From contig NZ_QPKI01000019.1 of NCBI RefSeq assembly GCF_003339685.1, forward strand, positions 1 through 64,000: DNA of 64,000 bases, in the 5' to 3' direction. The notes under the pieces were generated by a model. That model was not told the origin of the DNA. It was given only the letters and a program-made list of their open reading frames with translations, and made no database searches. Shown in pieces: positions 36,455 to 44,661 of the stretch. Origin of the DNA: Halomonas sp. DQ26W (GTDB taxonomy: Bacteria > Pseudomonadota > Gammaproteobacteria > Pseudomonadales > Halomonadaceae). Made by a program: the position numbers and the translations under genes. Every line of letters starts with the position of its first letter. Position 1 is the stretch's first letter.

Positions 36455-37390
36455 ATGCGTGTATTGATCCATATCGACGAGGCCGACACCTGGCGCGATG
36501 CCCTGGCCGAGCGCCTGCCTGCCGCCGAGATCGTCACCAGCGAAGCACTCGCCCACCAACGCCGGGATATCGACTACCTGGCCGCCTGGAAGCCACCCGA
36601 GGCGCTGCTGCGGGAGCTGCCCGACCTGAAGGGGATCATCAACCTGGGAGCCGGCGTCGACGCCCTGCTCAATAATCCGGGCCTACCCAAGGACGTGCCG
36701 ATCGTCAAGCTGCGCGATGCCGGCATGGCCGAGCTGATCGGCGACTACGTACGTTACGGCGTGTTGCATTTCCAGCGCGATTTCGACCGCTACCGGCGCC
36801 AACAGAGCAGCAAAGAGTGGCGAGAGCACGCCGTGGACGACAAGGCCGATTGGCCGGTGGGCGTGCTGGGCCTGGGAGCCATCGGCGCCAAGGTGGCCGG
36901 CATGCTCGTCGCCGACGGCTTTCCGGTGCATGGCTGGAGTCGCTCTCCCAAGCAGTTCGACGGCATTACCTGCCACCATGGCGACAACGGCCTGTCCGAA
37001 CTGCTCGACCAAGTACGCACCCTGGTGCTGCTGCTACCCGGCACGCCGGAAACCCGGCACATCATCGATAGCGAGACATTGGCTGCGCTGCCGGAAGGAG
37101 CCAGCCTGATCAACCCTGGCCGCGGCACCCTGATCGATGAAGCAGCACTGCTCGAGGCGCTGGGAAAAGGAGAGACGGAAGGCCGGCTTCGCGGCGCCCT
37201 GCTGGATGCCTTTGCCGAAGAACCGCTGCCTCGAGATAACCCGCTCTGGGCACATCCGCGGGTGTGGGTGACGCCGCACATGGCCGGCCCCACCCCGCTC
37301 AAGGAGGCCGTCGGCCAAGTCGCCGAGCTGATCGAAGCCTTCGAAGCCGGTGAAACGCTTGAGACCGTCGACCCCAGCGCCGGCTATTGA
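36455..37390 (+). CDS. Glyoxylate/hydroxypyruvate reductase (GhrA type)
   Basis: This 311-residue D-isomer-specific 2-hydroxyacid dehydrogenase reduces glyoxylate or hydroxypyruvate with NAD(P)H. The dinucleotide fold is VGVLGLGAIGAKVAGML, with substrate Arg in INPGRGTLIDEAALLEAL, and the catalytic His lies in VWVTPHMAGPTPLKEAV. The short GhrA-like N-domain (INLGAGVDALLNNPGLP) matches that branch. The ATG at 36455 follows GGAGGGAG. It probably forms an operon with enuR, although a link of this reduction to ectoine use is not established. Confidence 0.85.
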   Translation: MRVLIHIDEADTWRDALAERLPAAEIVTSEALAHQRRDIDYLAAWKPPEALLRELPDLKGIINLGAGVDALLNNPGLPKDVPIVKLRDAGMAELIGDYVRYGVLHFQRDFDRYRRQQSSKEWREHAVDDKADWPVGVLGLGAIGAKVAGMLVADGFPVHGWSRSPKQFDGITCHHGDNGLSELLDQVRTLVLLLPGTPETRHIIDSETLAALPEGASLINPGRGTLIDEAALLEALGKGETEGRLRGALLDAFAEEPLPRDNPLWAHPRVWVTPHMAGPTPLKEAVGQVAELIEAFEAGETLETVDPSAGY

Positions 37391-37485
37391 AGCGTCGCGA
37401 TCTTGTCCTGATCACTATTCGAAAGGTGACGGTGACATAGGAGACAGGCTGAAAGACATCCCCACCGCCCTCCCTGGAGGTGCAG

Positions 37486-37650
37486 ATGACGTGTCTCGAG
37501 GAGATGCCCAAGACGCTGATCCGGCTAGCTCCGGGCGAGATCGACTACCCGGCGAACGTGCAACAAACATGCATGGGGGAACTCGGGGCATCTTCCCGTG
37601 CTCAGACTCCTTGCCACTTCGCCATTCCTTTCCTCACTACCCCATGTTGA
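37486..37650 (+). CDS. Small ORF, function unknown
   Basis: A 54-codon frame (MTCLEEMPKTLIRLAPGEID at the start) is preceded by GGAGG six bases upstream, an excellent ribosome site. It ends overlapping the start of the next gene by 7 bp. The sequence matches nothing I know. It could be a real leader ORF that couples translation into the DUF3108 gene, or a fragment of an older gene. Confidence 0.25.
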   Translation: MTCLEEMPKTLIRLAPGEIDYPANVQQTCMGELGASSRAQTPCHFAIPFLTTPC

Positions 37651-38375
37651 GTCCCATGCGCCGACTGTCGCCTCCTCGCACTTTCCTGGCCTTGCCGCTG
37701 CTACTGCTGTTCCTGGCCTTCGCCCAGGCCGTGGCCGCCCCGACGGTTGCCGCGCCGGCAGCGTTCAGCGTTCACAGGCAGGTCGCTCCCCAGCCCTTCG
37801 ATGCTCGGTACCGGCTGGAAGTGAGTGGCTGGCCCAACGCCTCCATCGAGCACCGCCTGAACCGGGAAAACAATCATTGGCAGAGCCTGATGAAAGCTTC
37901 CATCACCATGGCTCGGGGCAATGAACGCAGCCGCTTCTTCCTGACCCCGGAAGGGGTTCGCTCGGTGAACTACACCAGCGGCTATTCGTTACTTGGCATT
38001 GGCGGCAATTACCGGCTTGGCAGCGATGAACTGCGCGAACTCCCCGATCGCCAGGCCGCATTGTTCGACCTCTCAAGGCGAGTCCTGAATAGCAGTTGCC
38101 AGTCGCAGGAGGGCTGTCGCCTGGTCTACCAGGATCATCGTGGACGCGAGGAAACCCTCGACTATCGGATACTCGACCGTGAGACGCTGCATCTTCCGGC
38201 GGGCGAGTTCGAGGCGATCAAGGTCAAGGTCACTGACCCGGAAACCCCCGACCGGCAGATGACATTTCACTTCCACCCTGAACTTCCTGGTCTGTTGCTA
38301 GCCGTAGACTATCGCCGCAACGGCAAGCGCAAGAGCCGGCTGACACTCACCTCCCTGGAAATCCAGGTGCCCTGA
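37644..38375 (+). CDS. DUF3108 domain periplasmic protein
   Basis: This 243-residue exported protein has a signal peptide (TFLALPLLLLFLAFAQAVAA, cleavage near AVAAPTVA). The body matches DUF3108: FDARYRLEVSGWPNASIEHRL, then SRFFLTPEGVRSVNYTSGYS, DRETLHLPAGEFEAIKVKV and FHFHPELPGLLLAVDYRRNGK. The domain fold resembles lipoprotein-carrier-like beta barrels; its role is unknown. Two starts, 37644 and 37656, are in frame. The gene stands alone between the reductase gene and the LysO-like exporter. Confidence 0.8.
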   Translation: MLSPMRRLSPPRTFLALPLLLLFLAFAQAVAAPTVAAPAAFSVHRQVAPQPFDARYRLEVSGWPNASIEHRLNRENNHWQSLMKASITMARGNERSRFFLTPEGVRSVNYTSGYSLLGIGGNYRLGSDELRELPDRQAALFDLSRRVLNSSCQSQEGCRLVYQDHRGREETLDYRILDRETLHLPAGEFEAIKVKVTDPETPDRQMTFHFHPELPGLLLAVDYRRNGKRKSRLTLTSLEIQVP

Positions 38376-38533
38376 GACACCGCGCCCCCCGCTAGGGCTC
38401 CGGCCGGCAATCGACCTGGCCCGACCAAATCCGGCCGGCCGGACCGTGGACGAACGCAGCGCTGGCGGGGAAAGGCTGCTAGAGTGTGGCGCTTTGCGCC
38501 GCCCGGCGGCGGCGAACAGGGGAACAGGTTTCG

Positions 38534-39460
38534 ATGTTGAGCGGGCTTTTGATCGTCCTTTTGCCGCTAGTGCTAGGCTACCTGGTGCCGGTTCGCCACA
38601 CCGGTCTGATGAACCTGATCAACCGTGGTGTCAACGCCTCGGTCTACGTCATTCTGCTGCTGATGGGGGTCAGCCTGGCCGGCCTCGACGACCTGGCGCG
38701 CGAATTGTCGCGCATGGGTGGCCAGGCTCTTCTGCTGTTCAGCGTCATCACTGTCATCAACCTGGCAGCCCTCTGGTGGCTGTCTCGCCGGCTTGGGTTG
38801 CGTTTCGGCCAATCACCGGTCGTGGCGAATGCACCGACAACCAAGCTTGCCGCCCTGATTGGCTCCCTGGCGCTGGTCACGGTGGTGGCCTTCGGCGTGC
38901 TGATCGGGCTCGCTCTCAGCTGGCTTGGTGGCCAGGCTATCTTTTCCACCGCTGAAAGGCTGGCCGAGTGGGCACTCTATTGCCTGTTGGCACTGATCGG
39001 CTGTCAGCTGCGCAACTCGGGCATGCCACTTCGCCAGATATTCCTCAACCGACACGGATTGGCCATCGCTACGACCCTGGCCTTCAGCTCCCTGGTCGGC
39101 GGCCTGATCGCCGCTCCACTCCTTGATCTGCGCTGGAACGAAGGGCTGGCACTGGCTGCGGGCTTCGGCTGGTATTCGCTCTCCGCCATCCTGATCGGTG
39201 ATCAACTGGGGCCCTTGCTCGGTGGCGTGGCCTTTTTCAACGACTTGGCCCGCGAACTGCTGGCCTTCATCCTGATTCCCCTGCTGATCCACCGCCACGC
39301 CCCATTGGCCATCGGCTATGCAGGCGCGACATCCATGGACTTCACCCTGCCGGTTATCCAGCAGCATGGCGGTGTAGCCTGTGTACCCATTGCCGTGGTC
39401 AGCGGTTTTGTCCTCTCGCTGCTATCGCCCCCCTTGATTCTCTTATTCCTGTCACTCTGA
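38534..39460 (+). CDS. LysO-family lysine exporter
   Basis: This 308-residue inner-membrane protein matches LysO/YbjE (DUF340). It has about eight membrane segments, with GVNASVYVILLLMGVSLAGLDDL, ALYCLLALIGCQLRNSG and the conserved acidic part AAGFGWYSLSAILIGDQLGPLLGGVAFFNDLARELLAFI. That region contains the family's membrane-embedded acidic residues, and YAGATSMDFTLPVI ends the core. LysO exports L-lysine. The start at 38534 is downstream of an AGG; upstream frames lack support. Confidence 0.85.
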   Translation: MLSGLLIVLLPLVLGYLVPVRHTGLMNLINRGVNASVYVILLLMGVSLAGLDDLARELSRMGGQALLLFSVITVINLAALWWLSRRLGLRFGQSPVVANAPTTKLAALIGSLALVTVVAFGVLIGLALSWLGGQAIFSTAERLAEWALYCLLALIGCQLRNSGMPLRQIFLNRHGLAIATTLAFSSLVGGLIAAPLLDLRWNEGLALAAGFGWYSLSAILIGDQLGPLLGGVAFFNDLARELLAFILIPLLIHRHAPLAIGYAGATSMDFTLPVIQQHGGVACVPIAVVSGFVLSLLSPPLILLFLSL

Positions 39461-39474
39461 ACCGCGCCTACCTA

Positions 39475-39494
39475 TGCTTGCATATTGCTTGCAC
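39475..39494 (+). promoter_or_regulatory. Direct repeat upstream of baeS (response-regulator site)
   Basis: TGCTTGCA-TAT-TGCTTGCAC is an exact 8-bp direct repeat with an 11-bp period, 150 bp before baeS. OmpR-class regulators bind tandem half-sites spaced 10-11 bp. The shared TTGCA core recurs with the same period in front of the spy-like gene at 41817. Confidence 0.55.
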
Positions 39495-39644
39495 GATTCA
39501 TGACCATTGGCTGCATGGCACAGGTGGATGATGGCGGGGCCGTCACCCCATCGGTACTGGTACCCTGCCTCTACCTCATGGTGGAACGCTTGCGTGACCG
39601 TATCCATGGCCACACCTCGCCACCGAGTCGCGGGAGCCCGCCCG

Positions 39645-41072
39645 ATGAACCTTCGTTTCCCCCGCCCCGCCCTTTCACGCTTGGGAATCAAGCTGTTCGT
39701 GATTATCCTGATGGTCAACGTGGGCATTGCAGGGCTGGTTTTCCTGGCCGTATCGCGCAGCCTGGACCGCGGCTTCATCGAGTACCTGGAAACCACCCAG
39801 GCCAGCCGTGCCGAGACCCTGGCGGAGGGGCTCGGCCAGGAGTGGGCGCGGCGGGGAGGCTGGCAGTGGCTGCGCGACTCACCACCGGCCTGGCAGAACC
39901 TGGTACGCCAGCAGCTGTGGCCCGGCGAAGGGCCGCCCGCCCACGGCATCGAGCGTCGCCTGGGCGATGCCCGGGATTTCGTACTCCACGATGCCAATGG
40001 ACTACCGGTGATCGGCCTTGCCCCGGACGACAGCGAAACGACCTCAGAGCTGCACTGGCTACCCATCGAGCATGAGGGTGAGCAGGTCGGCACCCTGGGC
40101 TACCGCCCGCCCCAGCAACTGATGGCCCGCATGGATCGCATCTTCCTCTCTCGCCAACAGCGCAACCTGGGCATCATCATTGCCGCGCTGGGCGTGGCCT
40201 CGCTGCTTCTGGCCGGCGGGCTCGCCTGGTGGCTGGGTCGCCGCACTCACAGCATGGCCCTGGCCACTCGACGTCTCACCGAAGGTGACTACAGCACCCG
40301 CCTACCAGAGCAGGGTCGTGACGAACTCTCGCGCCTGGCCCACGATTTCAATGTCCTGGCGGCTACGCTCGAGGCTAGCCGTGAAGCCCGAGCTCGCTGG
40401 GTATCTGACATCGCTCACGAGCTGCGCACACCTCTGGCGATACTGCACGGTGAGATCGAGGCAATGCAGGATGGCATTCGGCCTTTCAATCAGGACAATC
40501 TCTACTCGCTGTCCCAGGAAGTCGGCCAGTTGGGGCGCCTGGTCGCCGACCTTCGGCTGCTGTCACAGAGCGATGCCGGCGCCCTGGAAGTGCAGCTCGC
40601 CCCTCTAGACCTGGCAGAAAGTCTCTCCGCATGGCTCGACGAGGCCAATGGCTGGCTCGATGACAGCGGCCTGGTACTGACCACCTTGATCCACAAGCCA
40701 GCCTGGATTCGTGGCGACGCCCACCGACTGCGCCAGCTGTGGAGCAACCTGCTCGACAACAGCCGGGCCTATACGGCATCGCCCGGCCGGCTGGAAGTGA
40801 GTCTCAACCACACGAACGATCGGGTCCGGATCATCTGGCAGGACAGCATGCCAGGGGTGCCGAACGAGGCACTGGGCCGTCTCACCGAGCGGCTCTACCG
40901 AGTCGAGGGGTCACGCAACCGGGCAAGCGGCGGCAGCGGACTGGGGCTTTCCATTGCCAGCGCGTTGGTCAAGAGTCATGGCGGAACCATGCATGCCTCT
41001 GACACCTCGCTGGGTGGGTTATGCTGGACCATCGAGTTTCCCGCTCTAGAAAACGACAGACCCAGCCAATAA
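39645..41072 (+). CDS. baeS: Envelope-stress sensor histidine kinase BaeS
   Basis: This 475-residue inner-membrane kinase has membrane helix 1 (LFVIILMVNVGIAGLVFLAV), a periplasmic sensor region of about 125 residues, helix 2 (NLGIIIAALGVASLLLAGGLAWWLG), a HAMP segment, and a dimerisation domain with the phospho-His in SDIAHELRTPLAILHGEIEA. HATPase motifs are LWSNLLDNSRAYT (N box) and GGSGLGLSIASALV. HGEIEAMQDG is typical of BaeS rather than other kinases. Its partner baeR starts 12 bp downstream. BaeS senses periplasmic stress from indole, metals or flavonoids in other bacteria. The start at 39645 has GGGAG. Confidence 0.88.
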   Translation: MNLRFPRPALSRLGIKLFVIILMVNVGIAGLVFLAVSRSLDRGFIEYLETTQASRAETLAEGLGQEWARRGGWQWLRDSPPAWQNLVRQQLWPGEGPPAHGIERRLGDARDFVLHDANGLPVIGLAPDDSETTSELHWLPIEHEGEQVGTLGYRPPQQLMARMDRIFLSRQQRNLGIIIAALGVASLLLAGGLAWWLGRRTHSMALATRRLTEGDYSTRLPEQGRDELSRLAHDFNVLAATLEASREARARWVSDIAHELRTPLAILHGEIEAMQDGIRPFNQDNLYSLSQEVGQLGRLVADLRLLSQSDAGALEVQLAPLDLAESLSAWLDEANGWLDDSGLVLTTLIHKPAWIRGDAHRLRQLWSNLLDNSRAYTASPGRLEVSLNHTNDRVRIIWQDSMPGVPNEALGRLTERLYRVEGSRNRASGGSGLGLSIASALVKSHGGTMHASDTSLGGLCWTIEFPALENDRPSQ

Positions 41073-41084
41073 GGAAAGGAGCCC

Positions 41085-41804
41085 ATGCAAGACGCCGATG
41101 TGCCAAAAGACACCCTGCTGATCGTCGAAGACGAGCCTAAGATTGCCCGCCTGGTGGCCGACTACCTCGAAGGTAGCGGCTTTGCCACGCACCCTATCGA
41201 CCATGGCGACGATGTGCTGCCCTGGCTACAGGAGAACATGTCCGGCGAGCTTGCCCCGCCGCTGGTGCTGCTCGACCTGATGCTACCGGGCACCGACGGC
41301 CTGACCCTTTGCCGGGAGATTCGCCAGCGCTGGCCGAAACTCGCCATCATCATGCTCACGGCCAGGGTCGAGGAGGTAGACCGTCTGCTGGGACTGGAAC
41401 TGGGTGCCGACGACTACATCTGCAAACCATTCAGCCCACGGGAAGTGGTCGCCCGGGTCAAGGCCGTGCTGCGCCGCAGCCGAGCCGCCAAAGATCCAAC
41501 TTCCGGTGGCGGCAGCAACCTGGTTCTGGACGACGACGGGTGGCGCGCCCTGGCCGATGGCCAGGACCTGGGATTGACCGCCGTCGAGTACCAATTGCTG
41601 AAGGTGATGATGCAGTCGCCAGGGCGGATCTTCTCGCGCGACCAGTTGATGGACCGCATGTACCGCGACCACCGCATCGTCTCTGAGCGTACCGTAGACA
41701 GCCACGTCAAGAAGCTGCGCAAGAAAATTTCCGACACCTGGCCCGAACGCGAGATCATTCGCTCGGTCTACGGGGTAGGCTACAAGTATCAACCCGAGGA
41801 GTAG
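41085..41804 (+). CDS. baeR: Response regulator BaeR
   Basis: This is a 239-residue OmpR-family regulator. The receiver has acidic residues in LLIVEDEPKIARLVADYL, the phospho-Asp in PLVLLDLMLPGTDGLTLC, and the Lys in YICKPFSPREVVARV. The C-terminal winged helix includes LTAVEYQLLKVMMQSPGRIFSRDQLMD and VDSHVKKLRKKI. NPRSWP-like neighbours are absent. It follows baeS after 12 bp in the same operon and precedes a Spy-like gene, matching the E. coli BaeSR-spy logic. Confidence 0.9.
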   Translation: MQDADVPKDTLLIVEDEPKIARLVADYLEGSGFATHPIDHGDDVLPWLQENMSGELAPPLVLLDLMLPGTDGLTLCREIRQRWPKLAIIMLTARVEEVDRLLGLELGADDYICKPFSPREVVARVKAVLRRSRAAKDPTSGGGSNLVLDDDGWRALADGQDLGLTAVEYQLLKVMMQSPGRIFSRDQLMDRMYRDHRIVSERTVDSHVKKLRKKISDTWPEREIIRSVYGVGYKYQPEE

Positions 41805-41816
41805 GCTCCACAGGGT

Positions 41817-41844
41817 TTGCACACTCCGTGCACGCCTGTTGCAC
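41817..41844 (+). promoter_or_regulatory. Three phased TTGCAC-type half-sites before spy
   Basis: TTGCAC (41817-41822), GTGCAC (41828-41833) and TTGCAC (41839-41844) recur with an exact 11-bp period, between the baeR stop and the spy-like start. The same TTGCA core with the same period lies before baeS. This is the pattern expected for a BaeR-bound promoter. Confidence 0.6.
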
Positions 41845-41895
41845 GCCGCTTCGCGATACTCTCACCATCACCCCAGCACCCAGGAGTCACTTAAC

Positions 41896-42546
41896 ATGAA
41901 ATGTTCAATGTCCCGCACGCTGTTGATGCCCGCCCTGCTCGCCATTGCTATCGCCCCGCTGTCGCTGGCGGCGACAGCCGGCCAGAACGAGAAGGACTGG
42001 AGCGAGCAGCGTCAGGAGCGCTTCGAAGAACGACGTCAGGCACTGTTCGAGCGCGCCGGACTCGACGAGGAGACCCGCGCTGCCCTTGAAGAGGCACATG
42101 ACGAGCATCATCAAGCTCTACGTGAACTGCACCAGCAGCATCGCGAACGCATGGATCAGATTCTCGGCGAGGAGGAGCGTGAGCAGCTACGCGAGGCCAA
42201 GCGCGAGATGCGCCAGGAGCAGCGTAGTGAACGCCATGGATATGGTCACCATGATATGCCGCAACGCCTGAGCTCCCTGGTCGACAGCTGGGACCTCTCC
42301 GATGAAGAGCGCGAGGAACTCACCGAGCTTCGCCAATCCCTCTATGCCGACATGCAGGAATTGCGCGGCCAGACGTTCGAATCCCGCGAGGAGCGTCGCG
42401 AAGCCTGGCAAGCCCTGCGCGACGAGCATCAGGAGGCCCTCGGTAAGGTACTGAGTGAAGAGCAGATCGAAGCGATGAGGGCCGCAATGCAGCCGGGTGA
42501 CCGCAAGAGCCGTGGCAAGTCGCGTGGCGAGAAGAGCGCCGACTGA
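41896..42546 (+). CDS. Spy/CpxP-like periplasmic protein
   Basis: This 216-residue exported protein has a signal peptide (LLMPALLAIAIAPLSLAATAG) and an almost wholly helical, charged body: RQERFEERRQALFERAGLD, then EEREELTELRQSLYADMQEL. It has two LTxxQ-like turns, GLDEETRAALEEAHDEH and WDLSDEEREELTELRQS, and a basic tail (GDRKSRGKSRGEK). Spy-family chaperones cradle unfolded periplasmic proteins and are BaeR/CpxR targets. It is longer than Spy or CpxP (about 160). The start has AGGAG. A terminator follows directly. Confidence 0.8.
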   Translation: MKCSMSRTLLMPALLAIAIAPLSLAATAGQNEKDWSEQRQERFEERRQALFERAGLDEETRAALEEAHDEHHQALRELHQQHRERMDQILGEEEREQLREAKREMRQEQRSERHGYGHHDMPQRLSSLVDSWDLSDEEREELTELRQSLYADMQELRGQTFESREERREAWQALRDEHQEALGKVLSEEQIEAMRAAMQPGDRKSRGKSRGEKSAD

Positions 42547-42572
42547 TTTCTGTCGTTACACCTTGCTCCCCT

Positions 42573-42599
42573 GGCCCGACCTCCGTGTCGGGCCTTTTT
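42573..42599 (+). terminator. Terminator of the baeSR-spy operon
   Basis: GGCCCGAC-CTCCGT-GTCGGGCC is a perfect 8-bp stem followed by TTTTT. It lies 26 bp after the spy-like stop codon and before the convergent TRAP genes. Confidence 0.93.
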
Positions 42600-42614
42600 A
42601 TGGGCACTCGTCCG

Positions 42615-43934
42615 CTAGTTGTAGAGCACGCCCGGCAGCCACATGGCGATGCCCGGGAAGTTGTAGAGAATCACCATCGCCACTATCACCAGCAGCAGGA
42701 AGGGAGCGATGCCCAGGAAGATATCGTTCAGCTGAACGCTCTTGGGTGCAATCCCCTTTAGATAGAAAGCCGACATGGCCATCGGTGGCGTGAGGAAGGA
42801 GGTCTGGATATTGAGAGCCACCAGCACGCCGAAGAACAGCGGATCAATACCGAACATGGCCAATAGGGGCAGGAATATCGGCACGAAGATGATGATAATC
42901 TCGGTCCACTCCAGGGGCCAGCCGAGAATGAAGATCATCACCTGGGCCAGGATCAGGAACTGCAACGGGGTCAACGACATGCCGCTGATCCAGTGCTCGA
43001 TCAGCGAGTGGCCGTCGAGCAGCGAGAACACTGACGAGAATATCCATGAGCCGACGAACAGCCAACAAACCATGGCGCTGGTTCGCGCAGTGAGAAATAC
43101 CGCCTCCCTGAGCCGTGCAAAGGTCAGTTGGCGATAGGCCGCCGCCAGCAGGATGGCACCCAGTGCCCCGATCCCCGCTGCCTCGTGGGGCGTGGCGAGA
43201 CCGAACAGGATCGCCCCCAGCACCGACATGATCAGCACGAACAGTGGTACGAACGAGGTCAACAGGCCCCAGTAGACCTGGCCCAGCGGCACATCGAGTT
43301 CCTTCTGGGACAGCTTCGGCGCCACCTTGGGGTTGATCAACGCCCGCCCCATCACATAGGCGATGTAGAGCCCCGCCAGCAGCAGACCCGGCAGCAAGGC
43401 GGCCGCATAGAGGCGGACCACCGACACCCCCGCCATGGCACCATAGAGGATCAGCATGATACTCGGTGGTATCAGGATGCCGAGGCAGCCCCCGGCGCAG
43501 ATCACACCGCTGGACATGCGCTTGTCGTAGCCGGCATTGAGCATTGCTGGTAGTGCCAGTAGTCCCATCAGGGTGACCACCGCTCCAACGATGCCGGTGG
43601 CGGTAGCGAACAGGGCACAGGTTATCAGGCTCGCTACCGCCAGCGAGGCCGGCATGCCACGGGCAGCCAGCTGCAGGCTGGAGAACAGCCGGTCGAGTAT
43701 GTTCGCTCGTTCCACCAGGTAGCCCATGAACAGGAAGAGTGGCACGGCAATCAATACATCGTTGGCCATCACCCCATAGGCACGCTGGACCAGCAGCGAG
43801 AAGATGATGTCGCCGATGGCGAAATAGCCGAAGGCCACACCCATGGCGATCAGCGTGAAAGCGATTGGAAAACCGAGCATGATCAGTGCAACCAGCATGC
43901 CCAGCATCATGATACCTACCTGCGGCTCGGTCAT
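42615..43934 (-). CDS. TRAP transporter large permease (DctM type)
   Basis: This 439-residue membrane protein has about 12 hydrophobic segments. GGCLGILIPPSIMLILYGAMAGVSVVRLYAAALLPGLLLAGLYI and GWPLEWTEIIIIFVPIFLPLLAMFGIDPLFFGVLVALNIQTSFLTPPMAMSAFYLKG regions (quoted in fragments: GILIPPSIMLILYGA and SFLTPPMAMSAFYL) are the two conserved half-hairpins of TRAP M subunits that bind Na+. It overlaps dctQ by 4 bp. With dctQ and dctP it imports an organic acid driven by sodium. The sequence does not show which acid. Confidence 0.9.
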   Translation of the reverse strand: MTEPQVGIMMLGMLVALIMLGFPIAFTLIAMGVAFGYFAIGDIIFSLLVQRAYGVMANDVLIAVPLFLFMGYLVERANILDRLFSSLQLAARGMPASLAVASLITCALFATATGIVGAVVTLMGLLALPAMLNAGYDKRMSSGVICAGGCLGILIPPSIMLILYGAMAGVSVVRLYAAALLPGLLLAGLYIAYVMGRALINPKVAPKLSQKELDVPLGQVYWGLLTSFVPLFVLIMSVLGAILFGLATPHEAAGIGALGAILLAAAYRQLTFARLREAVFLTARTSAMVCWLFVGSWIFSSVFSLLDGHSLIEHWISGMSLTPLQFLILAQVMIFILGWPLEWTEIIIIFVPIFLPLLAMFGIDPLFFGVLVALNIQTSFLTPPMAMSAFYLKGIAPKSVQLNDIFLGIAPFLLLVIVAMVILYNFPGIAMWLPGVLYN

Positions 43935-44527
43935 TGACGCGTCTCCCCGGAATCGGACTGGGCGGCCTTGATCTCTTCCTGCTTGTTGACGGGGATCGCG
44001 ATCTCCTCCACGTCACCGAGCCGCTTCGGCCATTGGCCATGCTTAAGGCACAGTACGCATCGGCTGACCTCGGCGACGCCCTGCACCATCAGCAGGAATG
44101 CCGCTGCGGGAATGACGAACTTGAAGGGATAGATGGGCGGCCCGCCGGGGGTATACGAGCTGTGCTCGTTCTGGCGATAAGAGAGCGCGAAATAGTCCCA
44201 GCCATACCACACCAGCGCCAGAATGCCCGGATAGAAGAAGATCACATACAGACCAAGATCCAGGCCCGCCTGCACCCGTGGCGGAAAGTAGCGTGACACG
44301 ACGTCAGCGCGCACGTGGGCACTATGTGCCAGCGCATAGGCCCCGCTCATCATGAACAGCGTGCCATAGAGCATGTAGCTGGTGTCGTACGCCCAGGCCG
44401 TGGGCGCCCCCAGGACATAGCGCATGAAGACTTCGTAGCTCACCACGAAGGTGAGTATCAGGATCGCCCAGGCGAAGATTTTCCCTGCCCAGGTGCTGAG
44501 GTGATCGATGAAGAAGATAAAGCGCAT
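43931..44527 (-). CDS. TRAP transporter small permease (DctQ type)
   Basis: This 198-residue protein has four membrane segments, the first with the charged start FIDHLSTWAGKIFAWAILILTFVVSYEVFMRYVLGAPTAW. The VFMRYVLGAPTAWAYD element is the conserved DctQ signature. A cytoplasmic C-terminal tail (EIAIPVNKQEEIKAAQ) is a little longer than usual. It overlaps the large-permease gene by 4 bp and begins after GAGAGG. It lies 134 bp after dctP; such a gap is common in TRAP operons because dctP is expressed more strongly. Confidence 0.88.
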   Translation of the reverse strand: MRFIFFIDHLSTWAGKIFAWAILILTFVVSYEVFMRYVLGAPTAWAYDTSYMLYGTLFMMSGAYALAHSAHVRADVVSRYFPPRVQAGLDLGLYVIFFYPGILALVWYGWDYFALSYRQNEHSSYTPGGPPIYPFKFVIPAAAFLLMVQGVAEVSRCVLCLKHGQWPKRLGDVEEIAIPVNKQEEIKAAQSDSGETRQ

Positions 44528-44661
44528 GGAGACCTCTCACCGCGGGAGTCACCGCGCACCCGACGGCTCCCCGCAGCATGACTACCGACGCCATCCTGGC
44601 TCCGGCAAGCTGACAGGCATCGGCCCCGACCCGCCGGAACGGGCCGAGGACCGAAATACGT

